DNA of 64,000 nt from Nymphaea colorata (taxonomy: Eukaryota > Streptophyta > Magnoliopsida > Nymphaeales > Nymphaeaceae). This document shows positions 25,994 to 38,835 of the stretch, one piece after another. Both the position numbers and the translations under genes were made by a program. The DNA lies in NCBI RefSeq assembly GCF_008831285.2, contig NC_045143.1, positions 20,730,854-20,794,853 on the forward strand, written 5' to 3'. The notes under the pieces were generated by a model. That model was given only the letters and a program-made list of their open reading frames with translations. It did no database searches and was not told where the DNA came from. Position 1 is the stretch's first letter; every line of letters starts with the position of its first letter.

Positions 25994-27984
25994 AAGGGTA
26001 TCAAAGCTCAGTCTGTTCCGCACTTGAAGAGTCAATTCTTGCATTGAAGTGTGTGCCATTTGCAGAACTTGCAATGATTGAAGGCAGATTGTTTTAAAGG
26101 ATTTTTTGAACTTTTGTTTTTCTTCCAAGAGTACAAATCCATCCACATGGCTCTCCAAATTATTCCAACAACTTCAACTTTATTCTTGTCTTCAGGCTTG
26201 ATGGAAGCAATTACAGTGTATGTGTGGACATTTGAAAACCTATGTCAAAAGCTAAGGCTTGTGGAGTTCAAATTGAAATTTGTAATGAATGAGAAGAGTT
26301 TAAATCGAGAAAGATAGATTTTTATCCTTTTGCAGTGAATGAGGCCGAGTTTAAGCAAGGATTCCTCTTCTGTTTCTCCTTGTTCCTCCAACTATTCAGG
26401 AGACTCTTGACAAACATACAAAAAAAAAAAAAAAGACATGATATGAACAAGAGCGTGGATAATGTGTTTGCCATATCATATAAAAAATTGGAGAGGACAA
26501 GACACCTGCAGCATCTAAACCAAAAAACTATATCAAACGTTATAGTCGACCACATTTTAATAATAACTGCAGTCTGCAATAAACATCAGAATGAAAGAGA
26601 TTCAAGGCAGTATATCACTTTCGTCATGAACCCGGACACATCAACCTTCAATGTCTTAAGTTTATCAAAAGATGTTACACATAATGAAAAGAAAGTAGTT
26701 ATAAACTTATAAATTCATCAACCAATTAAGAAGAAGGATTACTCCATTTGGTCAATGTCCTTGAATCAACTTGTAGAGGCTTTCAACCTTGGCTTAAAGG
26801 ATCAATTTTGGGAGCAACCATCTCAGCTACATCAGCTCCTGGAATATGAATTCTTGATTTGGATTTTGGAGCCTCACTTCACATAACCTGAATATATTTT
26901 ATCTGAAACAAACTCTTGTGTATCTTTTGTCTCAACCATGGATAAAAGCATAAGAAATTTTGAAAAATGATTCTAGAAAGAACAAACAATTTATGTACCA
27001 AGAAACAGATATATTCCTAAACTGAACTTAAGCTTTCTTTTTCCTTTTTTCTCTCTCAAATTCCGGAACATGGATACCATGTTGTATGCTCATCGCATAA
27101 GTGGTTTAGGTGTAAGATCACAGGTCTAAGAAATTGATTGAGAAAGGATTTAGAAAGAGAAGACCTCTAATATATGGATTTTTTATGCTTACCAAGAAAT
27201 TCATTTTAAAATATTATCCACACACTGAAAATATCAATTTTTGGCACCATATATTAACCCGTTCGAATGTAACCAAGTTATTTTTCTTGCCTCCTCGTCT
27301 CCTACAAAAGATTTTCGTAAGGATCAAATTTGAATGTAACAATTACATGTTTGAGAAAATCGAAAGCATTGCTCTAGAAAAGAAACTTTCTTATCCAAGT
27401 TGTCTTTCGTTCATTTGGAATTTTGGGTCTTTCTCCAATTATGTCTAAACTGTAACGGTAGGATCGTTTATTAAGTTTTTTTTTGTTTATGATTACAGTC
27501 AATTTCTAGAATATATTTTCCAAGCTCAAATTAGAAATGTTTGCTTTCTTCAAAAACTTTCATAGTATAGTTAAGCAATTGACTTGCATCCAATATAAAG
27601 ATTTGGATAACCGATTCAAGGGGAGGATATTCATTTGTAAATTTTTCTCTTTTATTTTACTTATTTTCTTGCTAGCATGAATTATCATGGAAAATGATAA
27701 ACATGAATTGACCAATGAAGATAATTTGGAATCTCATGACTCATATTCAGGAATAAACATCCAATGATCCTATTGTCTACATTAAAGGAATAGAGTGCTA
27801 CCTTTAGAGAATCAATATCAACATAGAAATCAACCTTTAGAAATTCAAAATGTTTGAAGATCAAAGAGTCTCCTTTTTGGAACAAAGATACAAGCTGATG
27901 GTAGAGTGCGTACAGAAAATCTGATCCCATATGGACAACTTGTTGGATCACTTATGTATCTTAGTAAGACTAAGCCTAATATAT
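25994..27984 (+). pseudogene. Copia A gag and RT remnants
   Basis: Plus-strand pieces only: gag N-terminal FRLDGSNYSV near 26185-26225, and the RT C-terminal YGQLVGSLMYLSKTKPNI at about 27925-27983. Between them the frames are too degraded to assign (for example the 104-codon frame at 27134-27448, without motif). Protease, integrase and the RT catalytic block are not recognisable. Confidence 0.65.
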
Positions 27985-28110
27985 TGTTGAAATTAGAAAG
28001 TTTATATTTAAGTGTGGTAGTTTTCTGATTATTTAAAAGTTAAGAGTCTTCTTTAGTCATTTATATCTTTATGTGTCTCTCTTGTGTAAAGACTCTAGCC
28101 GACCCCTATT
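27985..28110 (+). repeat. Copia B 5' LTR, left half
   Basis: Matches 38836-38961 of the 3' LTR almost exactly. It is interrupted after CTATT by copia C and resumes at 33251. Confidence 0.95.
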
Positions 28111-28405
28111 TGTAAGAATCTTCACATAAACATGTCTCTCCGTCTGAAAATCTGATAGATTGAGAATAGAGAAGAAAGAGTAAAAGAGTGAAAGAGAGGA
28201 CGATGGAGGAAAGGAAGAACAGTCGGCCAAACACAGCCCCTGCGTTCCTTAATCTTTCATTAAAACGTAACCCTAATTAGGTTACAACAGATTTGTACAT
28301 AAAAATATAAAATATTACAAGGAAGCCACCGCTTAGTGACCTTAGGCGTGTGGATATAAAGAGAATGGATCGGGTCTGAATAGACCCAATCCCCATACGC
28401 TAACA
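28111..28405 (-). repeat. Copia C 3' LTR
   Basis: 295 bp with TG...CA ends (TGTTAGCG to ATTCTTACA on the minus strand). It differs from 32951-33245 only at G/A near 28146 and A/G near 28388. Confidence 0.97.
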
Positions 28406-31400
28406 GCCCCCCTCAAGTTGTGCATTAGATTTGATCATGCACAACTTGTTCTTCAAATCCCAAAAATGCTGCCCTGTGAGACCTTTGGTAAAAAGATCAG
28501 TTATCTGTGCATGTGTGGATATATAAGTAGGCAAGATCTCGGCTTCTTCAACTTTTTGACGAATGAAGTGTTGATCAACCTTTATATGCTTGGTACGATT
28601 ATGCAAAATGGGATTGAAAGCAATTTTTATTGCACTCTGATTGTCACATAGTAATGATGATCGAGCAATAGGGAGATTGAGCTCTCCAAGTAAATGACGT
28701 AACCATGATGCTTTAGCCGTCCCTGCAGCCATTGCTCTATACTCTGCCTCAGTGCTAGATCGTGCAACAGCACGCTGCTTTTTACTGCTCCAACAAATGA
28801 GATTAGAATCAAGGAAGAGACAGAAACCTGAAACTGATCGTCGGTCATCGGGATCGCCTGCCCAGTCTGCATCAGTATATGTATATATGTTGTGTCCAAG
28901 AGAAACATTTGGACATTTCGTGTAGACTAGTCCATCGCCAAGAGTAGCTTTGAGATACCGTAGGATCCGCTTAGAGGCATCCATATGACCTTCAGTGGGT
29001 GCATGCATGAAAGAGATTGATTTATAGCATATACTATGTCTAGGCGAGTAAAAGTAAGGTATTGTAACATACCAACAATGCTGCGATAGAATGTAGGATT
29101 GGAATATGCAGCAGTTCCATCAGATGCAATCAATTTAGTATTCAGAACACTGGGGGTAGTGATGGGTTTGCAGTTAATCATACCTGCCATGTCCAAAACA
29201 TCAAGAGTATACTTGTGCTGGGTAAGAGTTAAACTTTCATTTGTCCTGTCAAGTTCAACACCCAAAAAATATCGTAGTTCGCCCAGATCCTTCATCTTGA
29301 ATTCTTGCTTCAACATACCTTTAACATAAGATATATGTGAAGGAGAATTCCCAATTATAACAATATCATCAACATAGATAAGTAACCAGGTGGTAGCTTC
29401 TCCAGTATGATAGATAAACAAAGAATGATCGAGAGAGCTTCGGAGAAAACCAACTTGTTGTATATGATGAGAAAAACGATCAAACCATGATCTAGAAGCT
29501 TGCTTCAACCCATATAAAGACTTGTGTAATTTGCAAACCCATTTTTGAGGATCATGAGTAGTATAGCCGGGAGGTTGCTCCATGTATACCTCTTCCTTAA
29601 GAATTCCATGAAGAAAGACATTTTTGACGTCTAACTGATAAAGAGGCCATCCATATGAGACTGCAAGAGAAATAAACACATGGATTGTTCCCATCTTGAT
29701 GACTGGACTAAATGTTTCATCATAATCTTCCCCATATTGCTGAGTGAAACCGCGCGCAACAAGTCGTGCTTTATGCCGATCAATGCCACCATCTGGCTTA
29801 TATTTCAGTTTATAAACTCATTTGGATCCCACAACATTCTTATCAGCTGGACGAGGGACAATCTGCCAAGTCTGACATTCATGCAAGGCTGCCATTTTCT
29901 CATTCATAGCTTCAACCCAACATTTTTCCTTACTCGCATGAAGATAAGATTTTGGTTCCACCTTTTTGCTGACTTCTGTCATGAATAGCTGAAAATCCAA
30001 AGAAAAGTTGTTATAGCTCACCCATCTATCAATAGGATGTCGCACGCGTTGTGATTTGCGTGGAGCTGCAGTAGGAACTGATCGCCTAGAATACACCAGG
30101 CCTGAGAACCGATTATGCATAGGTGGACCACTGGGCTGAGAAGATGAAGGCATACTGTCCAAGGAAGTAGTGTTGTTCAAGGAACTACTTACAACTGTCT
30201 CGGGCTCATTAACATCTTACACCTTGTGCTCAGTTAACATTTCTGCTCCTTGTCTTAAGATTTCAGCATGTAGCCAAGTATCATAAACCTCATTTTTGTC
30301 CTTGAGTGTCACAAGAGGAGCCTTGGGATCCTGTAACCTGCTTTCATCAAAAACAACATGCCGTGAAATATGTACACGCCCAGTTTTAGGGTTGTAACAC
30401 CTATAACCCTTGTAGTTATCTGCATACCCAATAAATCTGCACAAAATAGCACGATCTTGAAATTTGTTTCATAAGGAAACATCAACATGCACATAGCACA
30501 CACATCCAAAAACACGCAATTCTTCATAACTTGGCTGATATTGATGTAATAGAAAAAATGGTGATTTTCCATCAAGCAAGGCCAATGGCAGTCGGTTTAT
30601 AACATGGACAGTCGTGTGAAAAGCCTCGGTCCATAATGTCATGGGTAAGTTTGTGTCATGCATCATGTTGAGCGCTCTTTCAACAATATGCCTATGTTTT
30701 CTTTCAGCAATTCCATTTTGCTGAGGTGTATGTGGACATGAGATTTGTCTAGTGATCCCATTATCTAGCAGGTACTCAGTAAATTCATTAGAAATAAATT
30801 CACCACCACCATCACACTGAAAATGCACAATATTACTAGAATATTTATTTCGAACCAAGGCATGAAATTGAGTAAACAAGCGGAAAACTTCAGATTTGTG
30901 TTTCATGAAATGGATCCAAGTATAGCGGGAATATGAATCAATAAAAATGACATAGTATCTACTCCCAGAAGAAGAAGGAATTGGAGCAGGCCCCCAAACA
31001 TCGGAATATATAGTATAAAAAACCTTTGAAGCTCTTTTATTGATTAATTGAAAAGGAAGAGCATGGCTCTTACAGATATGACAACTCGAGGACATGCTGG
31101 ACTCATTAACTGAACTCAGACTGGACTTATCTAAGAGCCCGTCTGCAACAAGACTTCAAACAAAAGATTGACTACAATGAGCTAATCGACCATGCCAAAT
31201 GGATGGCTTATTATACTCTGCGACATTGACTTCACTATGACTTGGAAGACATGAATCTGAGATGTGAGGTGTTGACAACTTTGGAGCTTCTTCAAGGACA
31301 TACATATTTCCTTTGCGAGTGCCCTCAGCGAATGTCTTCTTGGTTCGAGCATCCTTGACATAAACAGAAGATAGCGTGAATTCAACAGAAGAGTGAGTAT

Positions 31401-32718
31401 CATCTATAAGTTTGGACACTGAGATAATATTCTTCTTGACACTTGGAACGACAAGGATATTCTTTAATGGAATGGAAGAAGAGCCCATAGATATTTGTGC
31501 ATTTCCAACGTGTGATATTGTGTGATGGGAACCATCTCCCGTGACAACTAAACCTTGATCTAAATAAGGGAAAACACTAGAGAGATTACCTGTGTCACCA
31601 GTAACATAGGCTGCTGCTCCAGAGTCCACATACCACTCTCCTTGCTCATTTTGCTTCAAGTGGAGCTTAGATAAGGCTGTCATGAGAAGTTGATGCACGT
31701 CTGCTGAAACATTTGATGTCGGATTTGAGCCAGATGATGATGAAACTGACCCTGCGGCTGCCTTGTTTTCACGCCTGACTTGATTATGTTTGTTCTGAGG
31801 ATTGTGCCAACATTCTGATTTTACATGTCCTTTCTTGTTGCAATAGAAGCAAGTTGGAACCCTTCTAGATGTGGCAGACGTAGCATTCATGCCTGGTGGT
31901 ATCGGAAGAATCCCTCTTCCCATTCCTGTCTGAGAAGTCCAAGGACGAGTGCGATTCCCTTGCAGTGCATGCGTCCCTGTGATCAATACATTGTGGCTGT
32001 TGCAAGGGATTAAATTCTGCCGCTGAACACAACTAGCTTTGTATTGAAATAGCTTAGCTTTCAGATCTTCAAAAGATGGAAGGACAGGTAGGACTTCCAA
32101 GGCTGTGCAAAAAATGTCAAACTCTGTTCCCAGGCCACTCAAGGCTTGTTGCACCTTGTCCTTATCGCTGATGGGATGTCCAATGGCTGCAAGCTGATCA
32201 CTTACATTTTTTATTTCATTCAAGTATTCCAAAACTGTACGCGTCCCACGCTTTATATCCTGAAATTGCCTCCTTAATTGCAGAAATCGTGCTTCAAATA
32301 CTTGAGAATATGTTGTGGCAAGGGTAGTCCACAACTCCAGGGCTGTCAAATCATCATCAATGCTTCCTAATACCTCCTCTGACAAGGTAGAAGTAATATA
32401 CGCAACAAGGGACTGATCGTGAGCCAGCCAAAGTTCATATTCAGGATTGTTTTCAGTAAGAGTCTCATACTCAATTCGAACTTCACTCCCAGCCGAAGCC
32501 CCAGCAGCTTCATCTCCCACCACGGTCTTCTTCACTTCACGGATAATATACTTTGGAGGTGCTGGAGTAGTCCCATCGACATGCCCATAGAGTTTATGGC
32601 TTTTAATAAATGGAACAATTTGACGTTTCCAAGTCAAATAGTTACTATGATTCAGTTTTTGAGAAATAAGTTGGGAGAGAAAGCTAGAGGATAGAAGAGA
32701 AGGAGTCGGCTGATCCAT
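28400..32718 (-). pseudogene. Copia C gag-pol polyprotein, five lesions
   Basis: Begins MDQPTPSLLSSSFLSQL at 32718. Gag has NYLTWKRQIVPFIKSH and a CCHC knuckle (CFYCNKKGHVKSEC). Protease has WYVDSGAAAYVTG. Integrase has the HGRLAHCS...CHICKSH zinc site and the catalytic residues in SDVWGPAP, QCDGGGEF and GIAERKHR. RT has IYVDDIVIIG, and RNase H has YTDADWAGD and STEAEYRAMA. Stops lie at 31156-31158 (TGA), 30469-30471 (TGA), 30217-30219 (TAA) and 29818-29820 (TGA, at the Trp of GSKW). A frame change near 29010-29030 separates RT from RNase H. All catalytic residues I can check are intact, so this is a recently dead copy or one mobilised by others. Confidence 0.93.
28406..28418 (-). promoter_or_regulatory. 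Polypurine tract of copia C
   Basis: The minus strand reads ACTTGAGGGGGGC next to the 3' LTR, the plus-strand primer of copia reverse transcription. Confidence 0.85.
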
Positions 32719-32938
32719 GATTGTAAAGATATGATTAGGGCAGACGACGTGAGGCAAAAATTAGGGCAGCAACAGAAATTAGGGCAAGTCGATTTAGGGA
32801 AATCGATTAGGGTAAATCACGCAGGATTAGGGCACAAAACTGAAAAGAGGGATATCCACGCCAAAAAAATGGTATTTAGGGCAGATTAGTACTAATCACA
32901 TCAAACTGAAATCACTCACCGGAGGACGATGTAACCTG

Positions 32939-32950
32939 GCTCTGATACCA
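32939..32950 (-). promoter_or_regulatory. Primer-binding site of copia C
   Basis: TGGTATCAGAGC on the minus strand immediately after the 5' LTR; initiator tRNA-Met type. Confidence 0.95.
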
Positions 32951-33245
32951 TGTAAGAATCTTCACATAAACATGTCTCTCCGTCTAAAAATCTGATAGAT
33001 TGAGAATAGAGAAGAAAGAGTAAAAGAGTGAAAGAGAGGACGATGGAGGAAAGGAAGAACAGTCGGCCAAACACAGCCCCTGCGTTCCTTAATCTTTCAT
33101 TAAAACGTAACCCTAATTAGGTTACAACAGATTTGTACATAAAAATATAAAATATTACAAGGAAGCCACCGCTTAGTGACCTTAGGCGTGTGGATATAAA
33201 GAGAATGGATCGGGTCTGAATAGACCCGATCCCCATACGCTAACA
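32951..33245 (-). repeat. Copia C 5' LTR
   Basis: Partner of 28111-28405 with two differences in 295 bp. It should carry the element's promoter; no unambiguous TATA box was identified. Confidence 0.97.
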
Positions 33246-33250
33246 CTATT

Positions 33251-33373
33251 CTCTCTTTAAGTAAGGGATTAGGGTTAGCAATGAAGAAATGATAGTTTAT
33301 TCTCACACTCTCTCTCTCTCTCTCTCCCTCTTGTGCTCTTGTGTTCCCTCTCTTTTCTCCATCTTTTACAACA
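33251..33373 (+). repeat. Copia B 5' LTR, right half
   Basis: Continues the LTR interrupted at 28110 and matches 38962-39086, with a (CT)n tract at 33308-33327. It ends ACAACA before the primer site. Confidence 0.95.
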
Positions 33374-33385
33374 TGGTATCAGAGC
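33374..33385 (+). promoter_or_regulatory. Primer-binding site of copia B
   Basis: TGGTATCAGAGC directly after the LTR end, initiator tRNA-Met type. Confidence 0.95.
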
Positions 33386-33529
33386 CGGATATCTCCATCC
33401 TTCTCCGGTGACGGTTGACGTGATTTTCCGGCGACCTCTTCTCCTATTCTATCTCTTCCTATTTCTTTCCTTTTCTTTCTCTACCCTTCCTTTCTCTCTT
33501 CTCTTTGCTGATCGAGAAATAGTGGACAG

Positions 33530-34442
33530 CTACGTCACACGGATACGGCAGATTGGGTTGAGTACCGGCGTCGACACGGGGATCCCGACACGGCGATACG
33601 GCTGGATACGTTTTGGATCGGGTCTGACCCAGACCGATCCGAACCACTTTTATAATCCGTTCTAACCTCGATTTCTTTTACGTCTTCTGTTTTAGTTTGA
33701 GGTGCATTCCATCTCATCCACCGAATTCTGTCTCCCTCCACCAGAACCCTCAACCCGCAGCCTAGAGGGAAAACCTAGAGAGAAAAGAACAAATAAATTA
33801 AGAAATAAAGATTCGAAATAAAAAAAACTCACCATTTCATGGCTCAGGACCCATCCTGCTACCATGGCGGGTCACCAGCCGGTCAGCTGCATCATACTTA
33901 CCACGTCGCCGGCCTTGGAGCCGCTGGTGGCATGCTGGCCTCCGGAGAAGAAGGATCGTGGAGGTCGCGATTTGGGAGAGAAGGATGAGTGAAGAGAGAA
34001 AGAAACGAAGGGTGAAAATGAGGGTTTCGAGCGAAAGGGGCCTTTTATAGCTTTCATTTGAACAAATTTCAAAATGGCCCTAAATTTTGTGTTATTTAAA
34101 CAAAAACGGTTATAATTTTAAATTGTTTGCAAACTCATCGTAACCTCATTTTCTATCAACATTATTTTATAAATATATTTAAAAATTAAATTGTTTTAAT
34201 ATTTTAAAATAAAAGTGGGTTTTTCTTTGGCTGTGGCTCTGAGGACAGACAAAGTATGGACAAAGAAAGAGGGGCGTTAGTCTTTTTATTATAAATTTCA
34301 TGTTTATTTATTTCATTATCATTTTTTATTTTTTAAATATAATATTCGCCGTGTCCACGTATCCTAAACTTTTGAAATTACCGTGTCTGCGTACCCGTAC
34401 CCATATCCATAGGACACCCATACCCATATCCGTGTGACATAG
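33530..34442. mobile_element. Non-autonomous hAT element, CTACGTCACA family
   Basis: Exactly 8-bp duplications GTGGACAG (33522-33529 and 34443-34450) bound 913 bp. The ends read CTACGTCACACGGATACGG and, inward from the right, CTATGTCACACGGATATGGG. Subterminal zones carry GGATACGG/CCGTACCC-type repeats. No transposase. It is in the leader of copia B, so it inserted after B. It belongs with 23600-23868 and 7527-9013. Confidence 0.93.
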
Positions 34443-34450
34443 GTGGACAG

Positions 34451-35500
34451 CGTGGAAGGGGAACCTAATCACACGTGAGAGGTATGTGTGATTAGGTCCC
34501 TAACATGGATGTAGTGCAGCATAAGCAACTACGTGGAAGTTGCGGGTGGGAGTTGCTGTGGAACAGTTTTTTTTCCTGATCTGGTACGTGACTGCAAAGG
34601 GTTGTATCAGAAGTTTTCTTTTTTTTGGTTGCTGCTGTTGAAGAAGAAGTTCAGGCCAGATCACATTGGACGTTGCTGTGTGGGAGACGACAAGATCAGT
34701 TCTAAAATGTGGATCATATCAGATCTGATAAAAATATATATATATATATCAATTTCTGGACATCGATACATTGAAGCTGTGGACATCAACAGAAATTTAT
34801 ATGCACAGTGGTGAGGGAGCCTACATTGGTTAATGCCTTAAGGACGTTTCTCTCTCAAGACCGTCGGCTATAACATGAACATTTGGGGACCTACACAATC
34901 TATTGGTACTTCCTTTCGACTCTCTCACGTCTGATTTTCTAGTGCAGACTTCTGTGAGCAAGTCTGCTCACATCTTGGGCAGATTCGTTTGCTCAAGCTA
35001 GGGTTTCTTAAAAACCTAGGTCGATGCATTCTTGAAGTCATGCGGAGGAAACCAATGTCGTGCAGGCAAGTCTGGTTTTTTTTTTGGTAGAAGTCGTGGA
35101 ATGATGCACAACACTGTTTTCTTATGTCGCTGAAGTCTGAGGTTACGTTGGAAGTTCTGCAATCTGAAAATAAGTTTTTGTTGGGTGTCGTTAAGTCTGT
35201 GCACAATTTATGATATTACTACTTACGTTTGACTTTGAAAAAGTATACATATACTTAGAAGATGTTGACATAATCATTGCTGTGACATTAGTGGCATGTG
35301 GCAGTGGTGCTGCGCGTGATATTGTTGATTTCCACTTTGCTGGACAGCCCCTTGACGTGCGACAGTGGTGCTGCGATTGCGAGTGATAGTGTTGAATTCT
35401 TTGTTGTTGATCAGCCCCTTACCTGACTAATTAATTATAAGTTGGACGTTCTTTTGTGTGTTCAAACTGCTACAAAATTGTTTTGGTGCTCCCTTCTGTG
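34451..35500 (+). other. Copia B region where gag is expected, no gag frame
   Basis: About 1 kb between the hAT element and the protease. It shows no gag reading frame and no CCHC knuckle. It holds a perfect 11-bp inverted repeat (CCTAATCACAC at 34464-34474 with its complement at 34486-34496) and an imperfect tandem repeat of about 60 bp (35290-35414, GTGGTGCTGCG...CAGCCCCTT). Copia B may have lost or replaced gag. Confidence 0.55.
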
Positions 35501-38500
35501 TTTATTATGGCTGAGATTATCAAACCAGATGGTGATAATGATTATAAAGGAATTGGGAATCCTTTCTTTTTTGGATCTACAGTCACAGTTAGCATTGACA
35601 GATCTGAGTATGAGCAGTTTTTGGCACACAAAGCCTCACAAGCTTCAACTTCCACTACTTTGATTGATCGAGCTCTCTCTACGGGTACATCCACGCTTGA
35701 TTCAAGTATCTCTTGGATTATTGACTCAGGAGCATTGAGACATTTCTCCAGTAGACCTGGTTTGTTCACCATGTAGCATAGATTTTCTCAGCCACGTCAT
35801 GTTAAAATTGCAGATGGCAAAATGTCACCTATATTGGGTTATGGAGATGTGAAGCTTTCTCAGTCTATGACCATTCCACATGTCTTATACGCTCCTGAGT
35901 TTCCCTCCAATTTGCTCTTTGTTAAACAGTTGACTACTGATTTACACTGTCGCATTATTTTTTACCCTGGTGCATGCTCATTTCAGGACTCACAAACTGG
36001 GAAGACTATTGGTGGTGGCTATGAAAAAGGGGGCGTCTACATCCTGTCGGTCCCTGTGGGTCTTGCTGCTACCTCTTCTACATCAGATTCTACACCCTTT
36101 CAGTGGCATCTCAGGCTCGGTCATCCTTCGGGGTCCAAGCTTCGTTCCATCCTACCTCACTTTTCAGTCCCAGAGTCATTTCAGTGTCAGGCCTGTCAAC
36201 TTGGCAAGCATACTCGTAGTAGTTTTCCTTCGAATCTTAGTCCATCAAGTCAAGGGTTGTTTGATCTTCTTCATGTTGATGTGTGGGGTCCTAGCAGGGT
36301 TGCTAGCCGATCTAAGTTTAGGTATTTTCTGGTTGTTGTTGATGATTACTCTTGAGTTAGTTGAGTATTTCTTTTGAAAGAAATGTCTGAAGTAGTACCT
36401 ATTCTTAAAAACTTGATTACTGAAATAAAAACTCAGTTTGGTTCTCTGGTTAAGTGTATTCGCACTGATAATGCTCTTGAGTTCAAATCATCTACCTTAA
36501 TGACCTTTTATGCTGAAAATGGTATCTCTCCCAAATTTACATGTCCTCACACCTCACAACAGAATGGAGTTGCCGAACGAAAACATAGACAACTTCTAAC
36601 TGTTGCTCCTACCCTAATGCTTCATAATCATGTACCTACATACTTATGGGGTCATGCCATACTCACAGACAAATTGTTTACTATCATCCTCCATTGACAA
36701 CAAAGTACCGATTAAACTTGTTTATCCCAATCGAAACTTATTTTCTATTGCACCAAAAGTATTTGGCTGTACTTGTTTTGTTCACATCCTTGGGCCTAAA
36801 CGTGATAAACTTGCTGCTCAAGCCATTAAGTGTGTGTTCATTGGCTATCCTCGAAACCAAAAAGGGTACAAGTGCTTTGATCCGGTAACTCACAAAGAGT
36901 ATATCAGTGCGGATGTCACTTTCTTCGAGTCTCAGTCCTACTTTAGTCCTACTTCTGTGTCATTTGAGATGCCATGTCCTATTCCTCTACCTATTCCTCC
37001 AGTCCCGTTGCAGTCTTTTCCCTCTCCTACTCCGACTATGAATAGATTCTAGGACCCTCCATTGGTATACACGCGTCGGCAGGATCCCTCTCATGGTCGA
37101 CCATCAGAATCTTCTCAGGATGTGAACTCCATTGAAGTAAGTATACCTGACATTGATCCTTCTCAGGACTTGCCTATAGCCTTGCACAAAGGCAAGAGAC
37201 AGTGTACTATGCATTCTATCTCACAATTTGTTTCCACTGACCACCTTGATGACAACTTACAGCAGTTTCTTCATGCTATGACAGTCCATACTGTACCGAC
37301 TAGTCATCAACAAGCACTACTAGACTGTAAATGGCGAAAAGCCATGCAAGATGAGATGGATGCTCTCTTACAGCATGGTACCTAGGAATTGGTTGATCCT
37401 CCTTCAAATTGTGATATTGTTGGCTCTAAATGGGTCTTTACAGTCAAGTACCATTCAGATGGGCCTGTAGAGAGATATAAGGCTCGATTAGTGGCTAAGG
37501 GTTATACTCAGACATATGGAGTTGACTTCTTTGAGACTTTCTCTCCTGTGGCCAGGTTGGGTACTATTCAGCTCATTATCTCTGTTGTTGTACACTCTAA
37601 TTGGCCTATGTATCAGCTGAACGTAAAGAATGTCTTTCTCTATGGTGATCTTCAAGAGACTGTATATATGCAGCAGCCCCCAGGGTTCGAGCGACAGGGG
37701 GAGTGTAGAAAAGTGTGTTGTCTCAAGAAGGCAATTTATGGACTTAAACAAAGTCTTAGGGTGTGGTTTCACAAATTATCTGAGGTCGTTTCACAGTGTG
37801 GATTTGAAAGATCTCCTTTGGACCATTCTCTATTCATCAAGAAGAGCTCCAAAGGTATAGTGGTTATGGTAGTTTATGTTGATGACATTATTCTGACAGG
37901 TAATTGTGATAAAGAAATTTTGGTCACAAAGACTTTCCTTCAGAAACACTTTGTCATGAAAGATCTTGGTCACTTGCGATATTTTCTTGGGATTGAGGTT
38001 GCACATAACAAAGAAGGTGTAGTGTTGTCTCAGAGGAAATATGTACTTGACCTACTGCAGGATACAGGGATGTTAGGAGCCAAGCCGGCTAATCTTCCTA
38101 TGAATCCACGTCTTCATCTTCATGATGATCAATCGGACCTAGTGGATTCACGATCTTACAGGTCACTTATTGGCAAGCTTCTGTATGTCACTGTGACTAG
38201 ACCAGACATTAGCTTTGTTGTTGGAAAACTAAGTTAGTTTATGAAAAAACCTAGAAAAGTCCATTGGGATGTTGCATTGATGGTTTTGAAATATCTAAAG
38301 TCATCTCCGGGCAGGGGCCTCTTTTTCAAGAAAGGGGAATCTCTAGAAATTGTTGCCTACAGTGATGCTGACTATGCAGGGTCTGTTGATGACAGAAAAT
38401 CCACCACAGGCTTCTGTATCTTTGTTGGGGGCAACCTAATATCATGGAGAAGCAAGAAACAAAATGTAGTTTCGAGATCAAGTGCAGAATCTGAATATAG

Positions 38501-38828
38501 AGCAATGGCTCAAACGGCTACTGAGATGACTTGGGTTAAGTCTATGCTAACAAATATGAGTATTCAAGTTCCTCTTCCTATGAAAATGTACTGTGATAAC
38601 AAGGCTGCCACTTACATTGCAAATAATCCAGTATTTCATAAGAGAACAAAGCACATAGAGGTCGATTGTCATTATATTCGGGATCTTATACAAGGAGGTG
38701 TTGTGTCTATAGTTCATGTAGCTTCTGAAGATCAGGCGGCAGATATGTTTACTAAGGCTCTTTCCATTGGTGATTTCTCTAGATGTTGTAACAAGCTGAG
38801 CATGATTGATATCTATGCTCCAGCTTGA
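35501..38828 (+). pseudogene. Copia B pol remnant
   Basis: Protease (WIIDSGALRHFS), GAG-pre-integrase (WHLRLGHPSGSKL), integrase zinc site (CQACQLGKHTRS) and core (HVDVWGPSR, IRTDNALEF, GVAERKHRQ), RT (LNVKNVFLYGDL, VVYVDDIILTGN, KDLGHLRYFLGIEV) and RNase H (AYSDADYAGSVDD, SSAESEYRAMAQ, CDNKAATYIANN) are collinear. Stops lie at 35774-35776, 36353-36355, 36362-36364, 37050-37052, 37383-37385 and 38235-38237, with a frame change near 36690. Several are TAG/TGA where Trp (TGG) or Gln (CAG) is expected. Confidence 0.93.
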
Positions 38829-38835
38829 GGGAGGG

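Larger units (their letters stand above)
28111..33245 (-). mobile_element. Young, nearly full-length copia element C
   Basis: A 5135-bp minus-strand element with 5-bp duplications CTATT (28106-28110 and 33246-33250). The LTRs are 295 bp each (32951-33245 is 5', 28111-28405 is 3') and differ at two positions. Primer-binding site at 32939-32950, gag-pol 32718-28400, polypurine tract at 28406-28418. All copia domains are present in the order gag, protease, integrase, RT, RNase H, but four stops and one frameshift interrupt the frame. It is inserted in the 5' LTR of copia B and points the same way as the host gene. Confidence 0.96.
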
